Shown piece by piece: positions 19,256 to 28,530 of a DNA stretch of 64,000 nucleotides. The translations under genes were made by a program, and so were the position numbers. How positions within the stretch are numbered: position 1 is the first letter of the stretch; each line of letters begins with the position of its first letter. The DNA comes from Akkermansiaceae bacterium (GTDB lineage Bacteria > Verrucomicrobiota > Verrucomicrobiia > Verrucomicrobiales > Akkermansiaceae): the NCBI GenBank assembly GCA_024233115.1, contig JACKQB010000002.1, forward strand, positions 62,001 to 126,000, written 5' to 3'. The notes under the pieces are model-generated. The model did no database searches. It saw nothing but the letters and a program-made list of their open reading frames with translations, and was not told the DNA's origin.

Positions 19256-21805
19256 ATGGTCACCTCAAAAATCAAAGAACGCATTGTTGTCATCGGCAAT
19301 GGCATGGTCGGATACAAATTCTGTGAACGCCTTGCTGACAAAGATACCACCAAGGCATTCCAAATTGTTACATTCTGTGAAGAACCCAGAATCGCCTACG
19401 ACCGCGTACACCTCTCGGATTACTTTGCTGGAAAATCGGCAGAAGACCTCAGTATGGCGGCCCTTGATTGGTACCAAGAGCGAGAGATCGAAATTCATGT
19501 TGGCGACAAAATCGTGTCCATCAACCGCGCGGCAAAAACAGTAACCTCCGCCAAGGGGCTTACAGTTGGCTACGACAAAATCGTCATGGCTACCGGCTCC
19601 GATGCCTTTGTCCCCCCTGTTCCCGGTGTCAATAAAGATGGGGTCTTCGTTTACCGAACCATTGAGGATCTGGAAGCGATCACTGCTTACGCCAAGCAAA
19701 GCAAGCGGTGTGCTGTGATTGGCGGCGGTCTGCTAGGTCTCGAAGCCGCCAAGGCCGCCCAGGATCTCGGTCTCAAAACTGAAGTTGTCGAGTTCGCTCC
19801 CCGACTGATGGCTCGCCAGGTCGACGCGGCAGGTGGCGCGATGCTCAAGGCGCTTATCGAGGAACGCAATATTGGTGTCAACCTCAGTAAAAACACCACC
19901 AATATCGCTGGTGACGACAAGGTCACTGCGATGGAGTTTGCCGATGGTACCACCCTGGACGTTGATATGATCATCGTTTCCGCCGGCATCAAACCCCGTG
20001 ATGAACTCGCCCGTGATGCAGGCCTCGCCGTAGGCGGTCGTGGCGGCATCCAGGTGGACAAGCAGCTACTCACCACCGACCCCGACATCTATGCCATTGG
20101 GGAGTGTGCGCTGTTCAACGGCATGATCTACGGCCTCGTCGCCCCTGGCTATCAGATGGCGGATGTTGTCAGTGATCAAGTGCTGGGTAGATCAAACACA
20201 TTTGAAGGTGCCGACATGTCGACCAAGCTCAAACTGTTAGGAACCGATGTCGCCAGCTTTGGTCAGATTGAAACCGGCGAGGGCGATGATTCCCGGGAAA
20301 TTGTGATCAACGACCCCGTTGGCAAACATTACAAAAAACTGGTCATTTCCGCAGATGGCAAAAAACTGCTCGGCGGAATTCTGGTTGGCGATGCCTCGGC
20401 ATACGGTGGTCTGCTGCAGATGTACCACAACGAGCTGGTCCTGCCACCCGAGCCGGTACGTCTGATCCTTCCTGCTGGTGAGGATGGCGGTGGCGCGGCC
20501 ATGGGCCCAGCGGATATCCCGAGCTCAGCTCAGATCTGTTCTTGTGAGGCAGTCACCAAAGGTGAGCTTTGCAAGGCGATCGACAACGGAGCATGCACCG
20601 TTGGCGATTTAAAAGCCTGCACGAAAGCGGGAACCGGATGCGGCGGCTGCGTTCCTTTGATGACCGACATTCTCAAAGCCAAGCTCATGGAGAATGGAGT
20701 GACTGTCAACAATCACTTGTGCGAGCACTTTGAGCTATCACGCACGGAGTTATATCAAGTGGTCAGGGCAACCGGCATCAAAACCTTCGATGAGCTGATT
20801 TCCAAACACGGCAAGGGACTCGGTTGCGAGATTTGTAAGCCCGCTGCCGCCTCGATCCTCGCCTCGGTCTGGAACGAGCCGATCCTTAAACATGCTCCCT
20901 TGCAGGACAGTAACGACGTCTACCTCGCAAACATCCAGCAGGATGGCACCTACTCGGTGATTCCCCGTATCCCGGGTGGTGAAATCACACCGGACAAACT
21001 GATCGTGATCGGCCAGGTGGCCAAAAAATACAATCTCTACATGAAACTGACCGGTGGCCAGCGGATCGATTTACTCGGTGCGCGGGTGCATCAGTTGCCG
21101 GAAATCTGGAAAGAGCTGGTGGACGCGGGTTTCGAGTCCGGCCACGCCTACGGCAAGGCACTGCGCACGGTGAAGTCATGTGTCGGCTCGACCTGGTGCC
21201 GTTTCGGAGTGCAGGACAGCACCACCCTGGCCATTGATCTGGAGGAACGCTACCGCGGGATTCGCTCACCCCACAAACTCAAGTCCGCGGTGAGCGGTTG
21301 TGCACGCGAATGTGCCGAAGCCAGAAGCAAGGATTTCGGTATCATTGCCACGGAAAAAGGATGGAACCTCTACGTCTGTGGTAACGGTGGTATGAACCCG
21401 CGCCACGCCGACTTGTTTGCCACGGATATTGACCGGGAGACGCTGGTCAGATACATTGATCGATTCCTGATGTATTACATCAAGACAGCCGATCGCCTGG
21501 AGCGGACGTCGACCTGGATGACCAAGCTCGAAGGAGGTCTGAAGCACCTTCAGGATGTGGTGATCAATGACTCCCTGGGAATTGCCGACGAGCTTGAAGA
21601 GCAAATGCAGCACCTGATCGATACTTACGAGTGTGAATGGAAAAACGCCATCAACGATCCGGAAAAGCTGAAGCGCTTCCGCCACTTCGTGAACTCCGAC
21701 GACGAGGATGACACCGTGGTTTTCAAACAAGAGAGAAACCAAATCAGGCCCGCCACCGACGAGGAGCGTGCCGCATGTAGCACGTGCACCTGTTCAGCCA
21801 GCTAA
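19256..21805 (+). CDS. nirB: NAD(P)H-dependent assimilatory nitrite reductase, large subunit
   Basis: Reduces nitrite to ammonium with six electrons in the cytoplasm. 849 residues. Order: FAD/NAD(P)H oxidoreductase domain (VVIGNGMVGYKF; second dinucleotide site CAVIGGGLLGLEAA), a BFD-like [2Fe-2S] domain with paired cysteines (CSCEAVTKGELC and the later CTKAGTGCGGC), then the siroheme/[4Fe-4S] domain with C642/C648 (CVGSTWC) and C682/C686 (CAREC). The full set of cofactor ligands is present. It begins 20 bp after the transporter with an A/C-rich leader and no Shine-Dalgarno sequence, and nirD follows. Confidence 0.96.
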   Translation: MVTSKIKERIVVIGNGMVGYKFCERLADKDTTKAFQIVTFCEEPRIAYDRVHLSDYFAGKSAEDLSMAALDWYQEREIEIHVGDKIVSINRAAKTVTSAKGLTVGYDKIVMATGSDAFVPPVPGVNKDGVFVYRTIEDLEAITAYAKQSKRCAVIGGGLLGLEAAKAAQDLGLKTEVVEFAPRLMARQVDAAGGAMLKALIEERNIGVNLSKNTTNIAGDDKVTAMEFADGTTLDVDMIIVSAGIKPRDELARDAGLAVGGRGGIQVDKQLLTTDPDIYAIGECALFNGMIYGLVAPGYQMADVVSDQVLGRSNTFEGADMSTKLKLLGTDVASFGQIETGEGDDSREIVINDPVGKHYKKLVISADGKKLLGGILVGDASAYGGLLQMYHNELVLPPEPVRLILPAGEDGGGAAMGPADIPSSAQICSCEAVTKGELCKAIDNGACTVGDLKACTKAGTGCGGCVPLMTDILKAKLMENGVTVNNHLCEHFELSRTELYQVVRATGIKTFDELISKHGKGLGCEICKPAAASILASVWNEPILKHAPLQDSNDVYLANIQQDGTYSVIPRIPGGEITPDKLIVIGQVAKKYNLYMKLTGGQRIDLLGARVHQLPEIWKELVDAGFESGHAYGKALRTVKSCVGSTWCRFGVQDSTTLAIDLEERYRGIRSPHKLKSAVSGCARECAEARSKDFGIIATEKGWNLYVCGNGGMNPRHADLFATDIDRETLVRYIDRFLMYYIKTADRLERTSTWMTKLEGGLKHLQDVVINDSLGIADELEEQMQHLIDTYECEWKNAINDPEKLKRFRHFVNSDDEDDTVVFKQERNQIRPATDEERAACSTCTCSAS

Positions 21806-21824
21806 TCTAACAACCAAAACAATC

Positions 21825-22169
21825 ATGAGTAACTCCTGGAACAAAGTCGGGTCCATCTCAGACTTCCCTGCCGACCTCGGAAGCTGTGTCAAAGTAAACG
21901 AGCAGCAAATCGCCGTATTCCGCATCGCAGAAAACGGCAGCCCTGAGAAATGGTATGCGGTGCAGAATTTAAACCCATACAATCAGCGTATGGTCCTGTC
22001 CCGTGGCATTGTCGGATGCACCGGCGCCGGACACAAGGTGACATGCCCGCTGCATAAAACCCCGTTCTCCCTCAAGGACGGAAAACACCTCGGTGAGGGT
22101 GATGTCAGTGATCTGAAAACCTATCCGCTCAGGGTGGAAAACAACGAGGTCTTTCTGCAAGTCGACTGA
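21825..22169 (+). CDS. nirD: Nitrite reductase small subunit (Rieske-fold)
   Basis: 114 residues with the Rieske-like fold of NirD. Only the second pair (CPLH, 74-77) is visible; the first C-x-H pair is absent at the expected place (around NLNPYNQRM). It therefore probably binds no [2Fe-2S] cluster, as in enteric NirD, and supports assembly or electron transfer of NirB. The ATG at 21825 was chosen because the frame upstream overlaps the nirB coding end. It is 19 bp after nirB, in the same operon. Confidence 0.92.
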   Translation: MSNSWNKVGSISDFPADLGSCVKVNEQQIAVFRIAENGSPEKWYAVQNLNPYNQRMVLSRGIVGCTGAGHKVTCPLHKTPFSLKDGKHLGEGDVSDLKTYPLRVENNEVFLQVD

Positions 22170-22191
22170 ACCGCACTGAAGCTGTTTTGAC

Positions 22192-23952
22192 ATGCGGCCA
22201 CCCGGTGCTATGACTGATGCCGTGCACTTCCAGAATACCATGGCGATCAGCGTCGGTCAGTCGACCGAAGCAGGTGCCAAACCAGTCAATGAAGACTGCG
22301 TGGGAGTGCGCATACCTGAAGGCAGCCTGCTAGCCACCAAAGGCATTGCCGCAGTCATTGCCGATGGTGTCAGTGCAGCCAGCGCGGGCCTGGAAGCTGC
22401 GGAAATGTGCGTCCAGGGCTTTCTCGCCGATTACTACAGCACGCCAGAATCGTGGCAGGTAAAAACATCCGGTCATCGCATCGTCGGCGCTCTCAACTCA
22501 TGGCTCACTAGCCAGAGCCGGAGCCAGTTTCGGGATGAACACAAAGGATACGTCTCCACCTTCACCGCCGTGGTTTTCAAGTCACGCAGCGCACACATTT
22601 TCCATGTTGGTGACACCCGCATAGCACGGCTCAGGCAAGGTGGCTTCGAACGCCTGACAACCGACCACTCAAGCCGCATTTCCGAAGATACCTGTTACCT
22701 AACCCGGGCCATGGGACTGGGGATGGAACTCAAGGTCGATTATCGAAAAGCTTCTCTCGAAGTGGGTGATGTCTACATCCTAACAACTGACGGCGTGCAT
22801 GACTTTGTTCATGCCGATGAAATTACGAAAACCATCGTAGATAATTCTGACGATCTGGATACGGCAGCCGAAACCATCGTCGGTCGAGCATTGGCTAACG
22901 GGAGCGGCGACAACCTCAGCTGTGTCATCATCCGCGTGGACGCGCTCCCGGACGGCGACCAGGATGAAGTGCATCGGCGGCTCAAGGCACGCCCCTTCCC
23001 TCCCGACCTTGACCCGGGCATGACAATCGACGGATTGCGTATTGAAAGTGTTCTGAGTGCCAGCAAGAGCAGCCAGCTCTACCTGGTCAGGGACCAGGAA
23101 ACCAAGCAGCAGATGGTGATGAAAACCCCCTCGGTCAATTTCCAGGATGACCCCGCTTATATCGAACGTTTCCTCATGGAGGAATGGATCGGTCGCCGTG
23201 TTGACCACCCCCATCTGGTCAAACTGATTCGAGGAAGCAAAACGCCAAAGTTTCTGTATTTCCTCATTGAGCACGTCAAAGGAGCCAGTCTCGGATCTTG
23301 GATTCAGAATCACGCCAAGCGTCCGGATACCCAGGAAGTGGTGCGAATCATCCGTGAAGTCACTGAAGGAGTCAGGGCCCTGCACCGGAAAGAGACCCTC
23401 CATCAGGATATCAAACCCGATAACATCATGCTCGATGAAAAGGGCCGCGTCAAACTGATCGATTATGGCTCATGCCAGGTGGCGTCCATCCGGGAAATAG
23501 AGGTCCCCTATGATCGTCAATCCGCTCTTGGCACGGTTGATTTCAGCGCCCCTGAATACAGGTTGCACATCAAGCCCACCACCAAGGCCGACCAGTTTTC
23601 CATCGCCATGCTCGCTTACCACATGCTGACGGGTGGCAAAGAGCCATACGGACCCAAGTGGGAAAAGGCATCGAGCCTCCGTGACTTTAGCGCGCTGACA
23701 TACACCCCGAGTTTTAAACACCAGCCCATGGTCCCCTACTGGATGGATGGAGCATTAAAAAAAGCCCTCAGTCTGCGTCCGGAAAACCGCTACGACACCC
23801 TGTCCGAATTTGTCCACGACCTGGAACAGCCGAACCCCCGGTTCATCGAGACCCGCAACCTTCCTCTACTTGAACGAGACCCGGTTCGTTTCTGGAAATG
23901 GACATCACTGGTGCTGCTGGTCGCTCTGGTCGTCGCCCTGCTCTGGCGCTGA
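22192..23952 (+). CDS. Bifunctional PP2C phosphatase and Ser/Thr protein kinase
   Basis: 586 residues with two opposing activities. The PP2C domain (~15-255) has metal-ligand Asp in NEDCVG (D35) and ADGVSAAS (D58), GDTRIARL, TTDGVHDF and GDNLSCV. The kinase domain (~285-550) has Lys311 (MVMKTP), HQDIKPDN (H404, D406, N411; Gln replaces Arg of HRD), DYG (D424) instead of DFG, and a SAPEY motif. A single C-terminal membrane helix follows (~563-585). Genes of this architecture occur next to nitrate/nitrite transporter genes in other bacteria. The substrate is unknown; transporter, nitrite reductase or PII are candidates (inference). Confidence 0.92.
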   Translation: MRPPGAMTDAVHFQNTMAISVGQSTEAGAKPVNEDCVGVRIPEGSLLATKGIAAVIADGVSAASAGLEAAEMCVQGFLADYYSTPESWQVKTSGHRIVGALNSWLTSQSRSQFRDEHKGYVSTFTAVVFKSRSAHIFHVGDTRIARLRQGGFERLTTDHSSRISEDTCYLTRAMGLGMELKVDYRKASLEVGDVYILTTDGVHDFVHADEITKTIVDNSDDLDTAAETIVGRALANGSGDNLSCVIIRVDALPDGDQDEVHRRLKARPFPPDLDPGMTIDGLRIESVLSASKSSQLYLVRDQETKQQMVMKTPSVNFQDDPAYIERFLMEEWIGRRVDHPHLVKLIRGSKTPKFLYFLIEHVKGASLGSWIQNHAKRPDTQEVVRIIREVTEGVRALHRKETLHQDIKPDNIMLDEKGRVKLIDYGSCQVASIREIEVPYDRQSALGTVDFSAPEYRLHIKPTTKADQFSIAMLAYHMLTGGKEPYGPKWEKASSLRDFSALTYTPSFKHQPMVPYWMDGALKKALSLRPENRYDTLSEFVHDLEQPNPRFIETRNLPLLERDPVRFWKWTSLVLLVALVVALLWR

Positions 23953-23975
23953 TTCAACCCACTCTGGCACGCTGT

Positions 23976-25553
23976 ATGCTAAACAGAGACGTAGTGCCCG
24001 TCTCCACGCCTAATTTGATCGATCAATTTCTCAGTCGCCAGCAGTCGCTGACCGCTGTGGAGAGGTTCAGCCAAAAACACGAGCGCGAAGAAGTCCCGGT
24101 CCAGGAAAAGTATTATCGCGACCTCATTCCGCTCGGACTTCCCGCCGAAGGTGAACAATTTTCCTTTGAAGTCGATCTCGATAAATGCACCGCGTGCAAG
24201 GCTTGTGTTGTCGCCTGCCATAGTCTGAACGGACTCGATGAAACCGAGTCGTGGCGCGATGTGGGTATGCTTACGGGTGGCACCACGGCCGCACCTGCAC
24301 AGCAGACGGTCACCTCTGCTTGCCACCACTGTATTGATCCGGCATGCATGAACGGATGCCCGACCCTCGCCTACGAAAAAGATGTTGCAACGGGTATAGT
24401 GCGCCATCTGGACGACCAGTGTATCGGCTGCCAATACTGCATTCTCAAATGCCCCTACGATGTGCCCAAATACAACGAGGCACTCGGAATCGTTCGCAAG
24501 TGCGACATGTGTTACGACCGCTTAAAAGCAGGCGAAGCTCCCGCCTGTGTCCAGTCATGTCCGTCAGCAGCCATCTCCATTAAGGTGGTTAAAAAGGAAG
24601 CGTCCGCAACCACCCCACAGATGATCGCAGGTGCATTCAACTCTGAATACACCAAACCGACAACCACGTTCCGAAGCAGCAGGAACCTTCCTGAAAATCT
24701 TGTCGCAGCCGACCAGCAGTCGCTCAAACCCGAGCATGGTCATAGCCCTCTTGTTTGGATGCTTACGCTCACACAGACCGGCGCGGGTCTGTTCACCATC
24801 CTTGCTCTGTTACTGCTCACCGCTCCATCTGTTAGCCTGCCCACCCTGCTAGCCATCGCCTTCAGCGGGCTTGCCGTCACGGTGATCGGGATCGGCTCAA
24901 GCATCTGCCACCTGGGCAACCCCAAAGGGGCTTGGCGGGCATTTCTCGGACTCAGGAAATCCTGGTTGAGTCGGGAAATTGTGATCTTCGGCGCCTGGCC
25001 ACCCATGGCGATTTTAGTCTGCGGCATGTTATGGTTCGACTTCACAGCGCTGTTGCCCGCCGTCGCGCTGGCCTGCTGCCTGATTGGTCTGTTCGGTGTT
25101 TTCTGTTCGGTAATGGTCTACGCCGACACCCATCGTGACTTCTGGCGTATCGACCGCAGCCTGGCCCGTTTTTATGGAACAGCCCTCTTGGCAGGTTCGA
25201 GTATCAGCATCGCCATCACCGCGTATCTCGAACCATCGCCCCCCGGATTTTTATGGGGTCTGTTTGGGCTGGGATTGATTGCTAAAACGGCAATCGAAAT
25301 CAGCTCACTCCTGCCTGCCAGGCATGGTGATTGGTCGTATGCCAAAAAGAGTGCATTACTCCAGCTGGGTCCACTCCATCAAACCCTCACCACGCGCTGG
25401 CTGCTGCTTGTGTTAGGGGCCGCCATGTTGTTGCTCAACCCGATCGTAGCATCGCTCCTCATCCTGTCAGGTGAGTGGTTGGCGCGGTCTCTTTTCTTCC
25501 GTGCTGTAGCCGCCCCCAAAATGCCAGGTAACCCCTCCTCGCCGACATCATGA
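23976..25553 (+). CDS. DmsB-DmsC-like fusion: four-cluster ferredoxin joined to membrane anchor
   Basis: 525 residues. The N-terminal half carries 16 cysteines in four groups (71/74/77/81; 116/119/124/128; 149/152/155/159; 176/179/191/195), enough for four [4Fe-4S] clusters as in DmsB. The C-terminal half (~245-500) has about eight hydrophobic segments resembling the quinol-oxidising DmsC anchor. It probably passes electrons from membrane quinol to the following nitrate reductase; no ferredoxin or flavodoxin donor gene is present. The ATG at 23976 lies after the kinase gene stop. It overlaps the reductase start by ATGA. Confidence 0.88.
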   Translation: MLNRDVVPVSTPNLIDQFLSRQQSLTAVERFSQKHEREEVPVQEKYYRDLIPLGLPAEGEQFSFEVDLDKCTACKACVVACHSLNGLDETESWRDVGMLTGGTTAAPAQQTVTSACHHCIDPACMNGCPTLAYEKDVATGIVRHLDDQCIGCQYCILKCPYDVPKYNEALGIVRKCDMCYDRLKAGEAPACVQSCPSAAISIKVVKKEASATTPQMIAGAFNSEYTKPTTTFRSSRNLPENLVAADQQSLKPEHGHSPLVWMLTLTQTGAGLFTILALLLLTAPSVSLPTLLAIAFSGLAVTVIGIGSSICHLGNPKGAWRAFLGLRKSWLSREIVIFGAWPPMAILVCGMLWFDFTALLPAVALACCLIGLFGVFCSVMVYADTHRDFWRIDRSLARFYGTALLAGSSISIAITAYLEPSPPGFLWGLFGLGLIAKTAIEISSLLPARHGDWSYAKKSALLQLGPLHQTLTTRWLLLVLGAAMLLLNPIVASLLILSGEWLARSLFFRAVAAPKMPGNPSSPTS

Positions 25554-27763
25554 AGGACATCATCAAAAAAGCCATCCCGCCTATGCGCGCCTGGAGTGGT
25601 GCCAAGACCGAGGAGTTGGTCCGCGCTCCGGGGGGATTCGGCCTTGGCCAGGTGCCACGCAAACAGAAACCCGATGCTACCACCAATTTGGTCTGCGGCT
25701 TCTGCGCCACGGGCTGCGGGCTGAACATCCACCTCAAAGCAGGCCAGGCGGTCAACCTGACCCCCTCGACCCATTACCCGGTCAACCTCGGCATGGCGTG
25801 CCCCAAGGGCTGGGAAGCCCTCACTCCTCTGACCGCTGATGATCGCGCAACCACCCCGATGATCCGGCGCGAACGCGGCGGCGCATTGGAAGCTGTCGGC
25901 TGGCAACAAGCCATGGACTATTTCTGTAAAAAGGTAAACAAGGTCCAAAAAGAACACGGCAGGGAATCGATGGCGTTTATCAGCACCGGGCAAATCTGTG
26001 TCGAGGAAATGACACTGCTCGGAAGCCTGGCAAAGTTCGGCATGGGAATGGTTCACGGCGATGGCAATACGCGCCAGTGCATGGCGACGGCCGTCACCGC
26101 CTACAAACAAAGCTTCGGCTTCGACGCGCCGCCCTACACCTACCAGGACTTTGAAGAATCCGATGTCATCGTCCTCGTTGGCTCCAACCTCTGCATCGCC
26201 CACCCCATCATGTGGCAGCGTGTTCTGCGCAATCCTAACAGCCCGGAAATCATTGTCATCGATCCTCGCAAAACGGAAACCGCCGTTGCCGCCACCCAGC
26301 ATTACCCGATCCAACCCAAGTCCGACCTGGTCTTTTTTTACGGCATTGCACACATCCTGATAGACAAGGGATGGATCGACCACGACTTCATCGACCAGAG
26401 CACCACCGAGTTCGAAGCCTTTGCCAGTCACGTCCATGAATTCACTCCCGAGGTCGCGAGCAAACTCAGCGGTATTCCCAAGGATGACCTGCACCGGCTG
26501 GCCAAGACGATCCACGAAGGAAAGCGTGTTTCCTTCTGGTGGACGATGGGTGTCAACCAAGGATACGAGGCCACCCGCACGGCACAAGCCATCATTAACC
26601 TGGCCTTGATGACCGGCAATATCGGACGACCCGGAACCGGGGCGAACTCGATTACCGGTCAATGCAATGCGATGGGCTCACGCCTGTTCAGCAACACAAC
26701 CAACCTGCTAGGTGGTCACGATTTCACCAACCCCGCCCATCGTAAAAAGATCGCGGAAATCCTCGATATTCCGCTGCAGAATATCCCCGACCAGAATAGC
26801 TGGGCCTACGACCAGATTATCCAAGGCATTGAAGACGGCAAGATCAAGGGGCTTTGGATGATTGCCACCAATGGCGCCCACTCATGGATTCATCAAAAGC
26901 GCTTTACCAAGTTACTTGAGCAACTCGACTTCCTTGTTGTCCAGGACATGTATCACAGCACCGAGTCGGCTCAACATGCGGATCTCATCCTGCCGGCTGC
27001 CGCATGGGCGGAGAAAGACGGCACGTTTATTAACTCCGAGCGCAGGATAGGTCTGGTCAAACAGGTTTCCCGCGCACCCGGTTTGGCGTTAGCCGATTTC
27101 CATATTTTTCGTCTGATCGCCAACGCATGGGGCTGTGCGGAACTATTCAAGGAATGGACCGACCCCGAGGCCGTTTTCCAAATCCTCAAAAGGTTGAGCA
27201 AAGACCAGCCGTGTGACATTACCGGAATCGAGGATTACAGGATGATCGACCACGCGGGAGGCATCCAGTGGCCATACACGGACAAGGAAAAACACGCATC
27301 GATCGTCAACAGCCAGAGACGACTGTTTGAAGACGGTAAGTTCTATCATCCCAACCAAAAGGCGACCTTCATCTTCGACCTGCCGCGCAACAACCCTGAA
27401 CCCGTGGATGACCAGTTTCCCTTTCTACTCCTAACAGGCCGGGGAACCTCGGCTCAGTGGCATACGCAGACGCGGACCAAAAAATCCGCTGTTCTACGCA
27501 AACTTCATCCCGAATCCATCTACGCTGAGATCAATCCTCTGGACGCCAAACGGCTCGGACTCGACGCGCACAGCAGGATGAGGATCTCATCACGCCGTGG
27601 CAGCATCACCGCAACACCATGGATTACACCCACGGTGCAGGCGGGGCAAATTTTTCTACCGATGCATTACGCGGAGACCAATTTGCTCACGCATGGCTCG
27701 GTCGACCCGCACTCCCGCCAGCCCAATTACAAATCGTGTGCCGTCAGCCTGGGCATCGCTTGA
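25550..27763 (+). CDS. nasA: Assimilatory nitrate reductase, molybdopterin catalytic subunit
   Basis: 737-residue Mo-bis-MGD enzyme reducing nitrate to nitrite. An N-terminal [4Fe-4S] site has C49/C52/C56/C84. The likely Mo ligand is Cys177 in GNTRQCMATAV, followed by YKQSFGFDAPPYTY as in NapA/NasA enzymes. No twin-arginine signal is seen, so the enzyme is cytoplasmic. It lacks the C-terminal BFD-like Fe-S domain of the Klebsiella NasA. It overlaps the upstream electron-transfer gene by ATGA, the last gene of the operon. Formate dehydrogenase is the nearest alternative family, but context supports nitrate. Confidence 0.9.
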   Translation: MKDIIKKAIPPMRAWSGAKTEELVRAPGGFGLGQVPRKQKPDATTNLVCGFCATGCGLNIHLKAGQAVNLTPSTHYPVNLGMACPKGWEALTPLTADDRATTPMIRRERGGALEAVGWQQAMDYFCKKVNKVQKEHGRESMAFISTGQICVEEMTLLGSLAKFGMGMVHGDGNTRQCMATAVTAYKQSFGFDAPPYTYQDFEESDVIVLVGSNLCIAHPIMWQRVLRNPNSPEIIVIDPRKTETAVAATQHYPIQPKSDLVFFYGIAHILIDKGWIDHDFIDQSTTEFEAFASHVHEFTPEVASKLSGIPKDDLHRLAKTIHEGKRVSFWWTMGVNQGYEATRTAQAIINLALMTGNIGRPGTGANSITGQCNAMGSRLFSNTTNLLGGHDFTNPAHRKKIAEILDIPLQNIPDQNSWAYDQIIQGIEDGKIKGLWMIATNGAHSWIHQKRFTKLLEQLDFLVVQDMYHSTESAQHADLILPAAAWAEKDGTFINSERRIGLVKQVSRAPGLALADFHIFRLIANAWGCAELFKEWTDPEAVFQILKRLSKDQPCDITGIEDYRMIDHAGGIQWPYTDKEKHASIVNSQRRLFEDGKFYHPNQKATFIFDLPRNNPEPVDDQFPFLLLTGRGTSAQWHTQTRTKKSAVLRKLHPESIYAEINPLDAKRLGLDAHSRMRISSRRGSITATPWITPTVQAGQIFLPMHYAETNLLTHGSVDPHSRQPNYKSCAVSLGIA

Positions 27764-27785
27764 TGACAAAGGTCCCGGATTTTTC

Positions 27786-27856
27786 CAGTTTGGCTTGGCT
27801 TTAAGCTCTGTGGCCAGTAAGCTGACTCATCCCGACACCTACCCACAATGAAAAAA
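27786..27856 (+). repeat. Direct repeat copy 2: crcB 3'-end remnant
   Basis: Carries ten in-frame codons identical in protein to the crcB C terminus (VWLGFKLCGQ) and the TAA stop at 27818-27820, then flank running into the ATG of the DUF1080 gene. No further crcB sequence lies upstream. It sits directly after the nitrate operon. Confidence 0.75.
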
Positions 27857-28486
27857 ATAAACTCACTACTCATACTTGCTTGCTCTCTCACTATCGGTCT
27901 CGCGAATGCGGAGGATAATGTATTATCCGACACCGAAAAAAAGGAGGGCTGGATCAACTTGTTTAACGGCAAGGATTTCACCGGATGGCAAATCGACAAG
28001 TGGAACCCCGGTAGCATCACCATCAAAGACGGAGCCATCAGGTGCCAGGGCAAGCCGACCATGCTCTACCACACCGGCAAAGCCAAGGATGCCAAGAACT
28101 TCCATTTCATCGCGGACGTCATGACCAGGCCCGGATCCAACGGCGGCATTTTCTTTCATACCCAATATCAGGACAAGGGCTGGCCTGTCGGGCACGAAGC
28201 CCAGATCAACCAGACCCAGGGTGACCCTGTCAAAACCGGCAGCATCTATATCGTCAAAAAAAACCTCAAAGCTCCCGCCAAAGACAACGAGTGGTTCCGC
28301 TACGAGATCATTGTGAAGGACCTCACCGTAACCACCAAGGTGAACGGAAAAGTGGTGGTCACCTATGTCGAGGAACCCGGTGTCAAAGACCGCCGCAGAC
28401 TCTCCCAAGGCACCTTTGGTATTCAAGCTCATGACCCCGGGAGTGTTGTTTTTACGAAGAATATCAAAGTGAAACTGTTGCCGTAA
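27848..28486 (+). CDS. Secreted DUF1080 (3-keto-disaccharide hydrolase-type) protein
   Basis: 212 residues: signal peptide (1-~21, ending ANA), then one concanavalin-like beta-sandwich. DUF1080 marks are WINLFNGKDFTGWQ, NGGIFFHTQY, HEAQINQTQGD and TGSIY. Characterised relatives cleave 3-keto-glycosides. It starts inside the flank of the crcB-end repeat, 84 bp after the nitrate operon, and is more akin to the glycan genes after 31 kb than to nitrogen genes. Function here is inferred from the family. Confidence 0.85.
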   Translation: MKKINSLLILACSLTIGLANAEDNVLSDTEKKEGWINLFNGKDFTGWQIDKWNPGSITIKDGAIRCQGKPTMLYHTGKAKDAKNFHFIADVMTRPGSNGGIFFHTQYQDKGWPVGHEAQINQTQGDPVKTGSIYIVKKNLKAPAKDNEWFRYEIIVKDLTVTTKVNGKVVVTYVEEPGVKDRRRLSQGTFGIQAHDPGSVVFTKNIKVKLLP

Positions 28487-28530
28487 TCCAGCCATCGACG
28501 ACTTCAAACCATCCACTTCAAACTGAAACA

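Noticed and set aside
25379..26662. 427-codon open frame antisense to the nitrate reductase
   Set aside because: The sense strand has all reductase motifs; the antisense product has none and no leader.
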